Shown piece by piece: positions 58,817-64,000 of a DNA stretch of 64,000 bases. A model generated the notes under the pieces. It was not told the DNA's origin. It searched no databases and saw only the letters and a program-made list of their open reading frames with translations. Positions within the stretch are counted from its first letter, which is position 1. Every line of letters starts with the position of its first letter. The translations under genes and the position numbers were made by a program. Location: NCBI GenBank assembly GCA_009746045.1, contig RPFO01001275.1:1-64000 (forward strand), written 5' to 3'. This DNA is from Mesostigma viride. Lineage: Eukaryota; Streptophyta; Mesostigmatophyceae; Mesostigmatales; Mesostigmataceae.

Positions 58817-59595
58817 GGTTTGCTGGGGTGGCGGGGGGCGCCCAAACAAAATGCGGAGAAAGCAAACAATCTATAAGCAGGAGAAATGGGCTGATAGATT
58901 TTCATAATAGGTTTTACCCCCTGGGCCTTTAATTCCCAATAGCGGATTACGTAGCCATGGCTGGCTATCCTTGGCAGTTCGGGAGCCGCCACTCGGCCTG
59001 CACCTCGACCCCCTGAACACGTAGTAAGCCGTAAGGCCTACTACGTCGGGGATTGCGTAAAAATCTGTAATTTAAAAACATGATATATGTGTATCAAGGA
59101 GACAACCAGCGCAGGCCAGAAATCGGGAGAATCTGTGTAGCCATCTTAATTTTCCGGACCCTAACTAAGTAAGTAAGCAAGTACTTGCGTGTCATGCGCA
59201 AAGGCATGCCACAGAGTACTATGCTAATCTCATTAGAAAAAATAATTACACAAAAGTTTAAACAAATATCGTCTGCATCGTTCCCCAACCATTAAGCACT
59301 AGATGGGGATGTAATCCTCATCCGAGCTGACAGTCCTCTACTGTACGGTGTACCGGACCCTAACTTAACAGCCTGTGTAAAAAGCCCATATCACATCCGG
59401 CAAGCCAGATGGATCGGCCTCGCCCTCTTCGTCCACGTGAAGTGAGACAACTATGCCTGGTCGACATAGCCTAGTTATCCGACATGATCAGCTCGAGGGG
59501 CCGGCCGAGTTCCCGCGTGCCGCATAATCCAACCGCCTTGGCATTTTGTCTTGGTTGCTGCGTTTGCCTTCCATATTGTGCGGTGCGGGGGGCTT
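58817..59595. other. Gene-poor stretch
   Basis: One further ATCAAGGAGACAACCAG motif with CGCAGGCCAGAAATC lies at 59094-59125. GAAGTGAGACAACTATG at 59439-59455 also occurs at 20236-20252. No gene seen. Confidence 0.4.
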
Positions 59596-60014
59596 AATGG
59601 ACGGACGGACGGGAGGGACGGACGGACGGACGGGAGGGAGGGAGGGAGGGAGGGAGGGAGGGAGGGAGGGAGGGAGGGAGGGAGGGAGGGAGGGAGGGAG
59701 GGAGGGAGGGAGGGAGGGAGGGAGGGAGGGAGGGAGGGAGGGAGGAGGGAGGGAGGGAGGGAGGGAGGGAGGAGGAGGGAGGGAGGGAGGGAGGGAGGGA
59801 GGGAGGGAGGGAGGGAGGGAGGGAGGGAGGGAGGAGGGAGGGAGGGAGGAGGGAGGGAGGGAGGGAGGGAGGGAGGGAGGGAGGGAGGAGGGAGGGAGGG
59901 AGGGAGGGAGGGACGGACGGACGGACGGACGGACGGACGGACGGACGGACGGACGGACGGACGGACGGACGGACGGACGGACGGACGGACGGACGGACGG
60001 ACGGACGGACGGAT
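59596..60014. repeat. (GGGA)n and (GACG)n microsatellites
   Basis: GGGA units fill 59630-59912, with interruptions GGAGGA at several places that shift the phase, followed by GGAC units from 59913 to 60013. A short GGAC run precedes the array at 59597-59630, so a GGGA block sits between two GGAC blocks. The long frames on both strands are artefacts. Confidence 0.97.
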
Positions 60015-60446
60015 GGGGACACGCAATCCTACCGGTAGATATGAGCTATCTACAATAAACAATCATACTCAATCTGATCTATGGATGGTGCCCGCGACCC
60101 TACTAGGGGTCGACGGACGGGTCGTGTCTAGCATGCTTCCCACGTGTATAGATGCGCGGCTTCCCCCGCACTAGAGGGGGGTTGTTGTCACTGGAGGGGG
60201 GGCATATACTTAACCTAATGTACTGTCGGTAGGGGCCTCGGCGCCCTGGTGGCGGAACCCCAGTTGGGGGAGGTCGGGGGCTAACTAACATTTAGGGGCC
60301 CAGAAGGTTTCTTTCCGGATGATGGCATTGGACCCTATGATGAACACAGGGGCCGGATTTCAGTTTCGAACTGACGGTGGCGCCTACTATAGATGGGCCC
60401 AATGGGCCATATAGTAGATGGCCATATAGTATGGGCCCCTACTATA
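60015..60446. other. Unassigned DNA left of the TIR element
   Basis: No gene. 60385-60446 is rich in TATAGT/ACTATA and GGGCCCA/TGGGCC words and could fold on itself, next to the element end. Confidence 0.3.
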
Positions 60447-61447
60447 CAGTCATACCCGCGTTAAGTTACGATCGCCGCCAATTTCAGGGCGTCGTAACTT
60501 AACGCGGGTACGTAACTTAACGGTAGAATTAGGCTGGCGGCCCACCCCCTCCTCCTCTGACGGACAGTTCTATACGGCAATCGACAGCTCTCGTCAAGCC
60601 CGATCCAGCTGCAGCATCAAAGTCGCCGAAAGTCCATTTTTCAGGCTAGATATTTTGGTCAAGGCCGGCGGTGAGGTATACGCCGGGTGTAGCCACACAG
60701 TGCCTGCGTTTTTTACCAAAGCTACCGTGTTTCAACCCCTAAACCGACAGGACTCGGTAGCGGATCCCTATTTCCAGCCGGCCTCACATTTGCTTGTGGC
60801 CAAACAATGGGGACAGTGGTGAGGGAAGCGTCCTTCACTGTCAATGGCCTGCATGTCAACAATAATAACGTTGCAGCTGACGGCGAGGCATGATCATGCG
60901 TCCTCAGTTGTCAGGGAACGGGACAACCCGTATGACAAAAATGCCATACTGGTTCTCAAGGCTAATGACGACAGCCATAAAGGCCGGGTAGCTAAAAGCC
61001 AGGCAGCGGCACTTAGCCCTTTGTTGGATAAGGGCAGCGTGGTCGTTACAGAGCTTTCTGGAACCGCAGACTACAGGGCCTGGAAGCACCTTCTGTGCTC
61101 AGTTCGGCATGACGATACACTAGTGTGATGTGACTTGCCTCATTGCGGGCAACTTGCATCCACCTGGCTAAAAGGATTTTTATCAGTTGAGATCAGTTGT
61201 ACTTTGCTGCCGAAACGGCACATTGCAAAACCATCACAGTTGGCGGGCTCCTTCGTCCGGACTTGCATTAATTTTTCGCGGTCAAAAGTGGCCTTTTACG
61301 CCCAGGTTACGCCTTCAAATTGGGCCATACCCGGGTTAAGTTACGGTGGCACCCAGGCTTAAGTTACGGTAGCCGCCCAAACTTCGGCGTCGTAACTTAA
61401 CGCGGGTACGTAACCTTAAGAATCGTAACTTAACGCGGGTATGACTG
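60447..61447. mobile_element. 1.0-kb TIR element carrying a HIRAN-domain sequence
   Basis: Perfect 26-bp terminal inverted repeats begin CAGTCATACCCGCGTTAAG. Each end also holds internal inverted copies (TCGTAACTTAACGCGGGTA near 60491 and 61389), so each end can form its own hairpin. The CAGT start resembles Tc1/mariner-like ends. The left flank ends in TA, but the right flank is GG, so no target duplication is confirmed. No transposase is present; the main content is the HIRAN coding sequence. Confidence 0.8.
60807..61128 (+). pseudogene. HIRAN-domain protein fragment, one frame break
   Basis: From ATG 60807 one frame reads MGTVVREASFTVNGLHVNNN and stops at 60891. The next frame continues VVRERDNPYDKNAILVLKAN, then GRVAKSQAAALSPLLDKGSV and ends TAG/TGA-side at 61128. 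RERDNPYDKNAI followed by a G-x(5-8)-A-x2-L-x-P-L-L pattern is the core of the HIRAN domain, which in HLTF/Rad5 proteins binds single-stranded 3' DNA ends at stalled forks. Only the domain, about 105 aa, is present, with no SNF2 helicase. The frames differ by one extra base, so the copy may be broken or the base an error. Confidence 0.7.
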
Positions 61448-62490
61448 GGAAGCGCATAATTTGGCTCTGATGACACAAACTCTAGTGCGGGGGTGAGTGC
61501 GGGGTTCCGGGACACCACCGCACTAAGTCCGACGCGCCTGCCCAGGCCACGCCGCGCCGGACCGGCACACGAGTTACGCGGGAAAAAAGGGCCTGCCGCG
61601 CCAATTACTGTAGGACTTGGCTAATTTCTTTGTTGACTACAAGCGCAGTCAAGGATGATAAAACGTAGCAATGGCGGACATGTTAGGGTGATGCTCGGCT
61701 TAGGGACAGTGGACATGTTTGAGTGATTGCTCGCCAGACTCGAGCTCGCTGGCATACACGTCCGTGGCACCCTCGGCATTTAGCTGGGTTGACGCAAATC
61801 CTTGTACTGCTTACTGGTGTGTGCGATAATAAAGGAATGGTTATGCACGACATCTAAATGCGAATATCACACAAAAACTGGTTCCTGGAATTCTCGCGAG
61901 CAGATTTCTACACTACACTGGTACTACGTAAAAAAGCACAGACTGGTGCGGCGTAACATTTTTAAACTTGGTAAAATTACCGCCGCACAGCCAGCCAGAA
62001 CTGGACAAGGTGATGGCCGCAAGTAGTCGTTGCTGGGCTATCGTATTTGTAGCATGGGGCGTTTCACCGAGTCCACGGTTAGCATGATGGGGAGGATTCC
62101 TAACCTTCATTATGTGGGTTAAGTAGGGGTGCTCATAGTGCCCGGTTTCCCTCGCTTCCTTGTAAACCAGGCTCTGCGTCAAGATCACAGACGACCGGGT
62201 AAGTAGTTGTTCCAGTCTGTTCTAGTTTGTAAGACGCCTGCTATTAGGCGTTCTTGTTATTGTCGTTCATCATCGCCGTGACCGTCGTGGCCAGCAGCGT
62301 GCTTTTTTTACATACCGGATGGTGTCGACTTGTTTATTGATAGCGCATTGGTGAATATCGCTGCATGGAGGAATATCGGCTACAACCCGCGGGAAAGTGC
62401 TGGCTCCAATGTTCTTTTTGTATGCAGGATGACGGCACTGCCAAGCCGGAGACGAATATGACGCTCGTTATAATGCCAGTCATTCAGACC
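61448..62490. other. Unassigned DNA
   Basis: No gene or repeat that I can support. Short open frames on both strands near 61802-62188 overlap and give no known motif. Confidence 0.35.
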
Positions 62491-62495
62491 GACTG

Positions 62496-62842
62496 CGCGA
62501 CTGGTTGTGGGATACACGCCCCTGGTTGTGGGATGTGTTCCTTGTTGTGGGATACTTGTTCCTGGTTGTGGGATGCACGTTCCTGGTTGTAGGATACTTG
62601 TTCCTGGTTGTGGGATACACGTTCCTGGTTGTGGGATACTTGTTCCTGGTTGTGGGATACTTGTTCCTGGTTGTGGGATAGTCGTTCCTGGTTGTGGGAT
62701 ACTTGTTCCTGGTTGTGGGAAACACGTTCCTGGTTGTAGGATACTTGTTCCTAGTTGTGGGATACTTGTTCCTGGTTGTGGGAAACACGTTCCTGGTTGT
62801 GGGATACACGTTCCTGGTTGTGGGATACACGTTCCTGGTTGT
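62496..62842 (+). repeat. 21-bp minisatellite, left block
   Basis: About 16 units of TTCCTGGTTGTGGGATAC plus three variable bases (ACG, TTG or TCG), with GGGAAACACG variants. As 21 is a multiple of three, frames stay open on both strands (GTCIPQP, NVYPTTR); these are artefacts. The block continues after the LINE at 63509. Confidence 0.95.
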
Positions 62843-63086
62843 CCCACCAGTCCTGCTCACCTTCCTCTCCCCTGAGGATAAGCAGCGGTTCCTCTCTCGT
62901 CGCAAGCGGTTGCACGACCTCACCTGGACGCTGGATGACGACCTAACCCCCGCTCAGCAACAGCAGCGACGCGACCTGTGGCCGGAATACCTCCGCCATA
63001 AGCAGGACCCCCAGAAGCCCAAGGTGTACTGGAGGGGCGGGGACCTGATGATCAACCACAAGATGTGGACGCCCCCAGCGGGCTAG
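62843..63086 (+). pseudogene. LINE ORF1 C-terminal domain
   Basis: PVLLTFLSPEDKQRFLSRRK, then TWTLDDDLTPAQQQQRRDLW, PEYLRHKQ and VYWRGGDLMINHKMW to TAG 63084. This matches the C-terminal half of the ORF1 at 38170-38440 residue by residue in pattern (LDDDL, AQQQ, RR-LWP, VYW-G) but not closely in DNA, so it comes from a related LINE family. L1 ORF1p C-terminal domains bind RNA. The N-terminal half is missing because of 5' truncation. The frame itself is open. Confidence 0.8.
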
Positions 63087-63508
63087 AACAGCAATAGCCC
63101 TAGCTTGTAACCATTGGAGTCACTGTCGCTAAGGCAGCCATGCCTAGAATGTTTGCCTAGCTGTGCCAACAAACCTAGTCACGTGCCGCCAACGCACGGT
63201 ACACAACCAGCCATAGCCTTAGCCTAGTTCTAGTACAGCCATGCTACGCCCTGGCTATGTTCAGATTACTTGCCCACGCTCCTTGCTATGACATGCTCAC
63301 ATGGGTCTTATTGCACCCACAGTTTGCCGGATCGTTAGCCTGTCCTTTTTTAGCTAGCCGCGCCCGATTGCAGCTGTGGCATGCCTTAGGCATGAAGGAG
63401 ACTGGGGGTCTCTGCCCTTTCTCCTGTAGTGCACACACAGGGATTAAAAGCACTTCGGTGCTCCGTGACTCCCCAACGGGAGCACGAGTTTAATTAATTA
63501 ATTAATTA
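62843..63508 (+). mobile_element. Truncated LINE inserted into the minisatellite
   Basis: The left junction is GGTTGT|CCCACCAGTCCTGC, where ORF1 C-terminal coding begins. The right end is GCTCCGTGACTCCCCAACGG, then GAGCACGAGTTTAATTAATT, after which minisatellite units resume. It has the same 3' hairpin and tail as the copies at 39.1 and 56.3 kb. ORF2 is absent: only about 420 bp separate the ORF1 stop from the tail, so this is an internally deleted or non-autonomous form. Confidence 0.85.
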
Positions 63509-64000
63509 ATTCCTGGTTGTGGGATACACGTTCCTGGTTGTGGGAAACACGTTCCTAGTTGTGGGATACACGTTCCTAGTTGTGGGATACACGTTCCTGG
63601 TTGTGGGAAACACGTTCCTGGTTGTGGGAAACACGTTCCTGGTTGTGGGATACTTGTTCCTGGTTGTGGGATACACGTTCCTGGTTGTGGGATAGTCGTT
63701 CCTGGTTGTGGGATACACGTTCCTTGTTGTGGGATACTTGTTCCTGGTTGTGGGATACTTGTTCCTGGTTGTGGGATAGTCGTTCCTGGTTGTGGGATAC
63801 TTGTTCCTGGTTGTGGGAAACACGTTCCTGGTTGTGGGAAACACGTTCCTGGTTGTGGGAAACACGTTCCTGGTTGTGGGATACTTGTTCCTGGTTGTGG
63901 GATACTTGTTCCTGGTTGTGGGATAGTCGTTCCTGGTTGTGGGATACACGTTCCTGGTTGTGGGAAACACGTTCCTGGTTGTGGGATACTTGTTCCTGGT
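63509..64000 (+). repeat. 21-bp minisatellite, right block, running off the window
   Basis: About 23 units as in the left block, beginning TTCCTGGTTGTGGGATAC at 63511 and still continuing at the last base. Variants TTCCTAGTTGTGGG and TTCCTTGTTG occur. Confidence 0.95.

Overview
This is a nuclear chromosome segment from a eukaryote, most probably an alga or another plastid-bearing protist. The evidence is: spliceosomal-type introns; AATAAA-type poly(A) signals; a copia retrotransposon, a chromodomain Ty3/gypsy element, L1-like LINEs, a hAT transposon, a piggyBac-like element and other TIR elements; kilobases of simple repeats; and a broken fragment of plastid rpoB inserted in non-plastid DNA. 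I cannot name the species from sequence alone.

Region 1 (1-19.6 kb) is an island marked by about 47 copies of the palindrome CCAACGGCCGTTGG, essentially all outside coding sequence. At 1.5-6.6 kb it holds six short, same-strand, mostly intronless genes. Three start with small C-x(2,4)-C-x(9-12)-C-x2-H zinc modules, one has a MYND finger, and two neighbours share a C-terminal segment plus a duplicated spacer. A NUPT of rpoB (6.8-7.2 kb) and short tandem repeats follow. At 8.6-19.6 kb I infer one large split gene of unknown function. Its exons join in phase at three introns; the first intron (5.7 kb) carries a 4.7-kb hexanucleotide array and a 46-bp palindrome array, the second a further palindrome array. 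The genes here repeatedly change reading frame by -1 at runs of G or at A-AAA-AAG, either a systematic one-base loss in homopolymers or real frameshifting.

Region 2 (19.6-23.8 kb) is gene-poor: AT-rich DNA, a cluster of an ATCAAGGAGACAACCAG motif, and 1.2 kb of CCACCC-rich DNA. Region 3 (23.8-31.9 kb, minus strand) is a decayed chromodomain Ty3/gypsy element with two extra ORFs. Region 4 (32-43 kb) is layered debris: diverged dispersed repeats, a LINE reverse transcriptase split by a 461-bp TIR element, LINE ORF1 remains, and a 1.34-kb piggyBac-like element inserted into a LINE (TTAA)n tail.

Region 5 (43.28-58.59 kb) is a young copia element with a perfect 5-bp target duplication and LTRs differing at one base in 432. 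A hAT element with an intact transposase gene splits its 5' LTR, and a 5.5-kb element with perfect 29-bp terminal inverted repeats and a TA duplication splits its 3' LTR. Region 6 (58.6-64 kb) has GGGA/GACG microsatellites, a 1.0-kb TIR element enclosing a HIRAN-domain coding sequence, and a 21-bp minisatellite interrupted by a truncated LINE. Most of the window is therefore nested mobile and repetitive DNA; the cellular-looking coding content is in the first 20 kb and in the HIRAN ORF.
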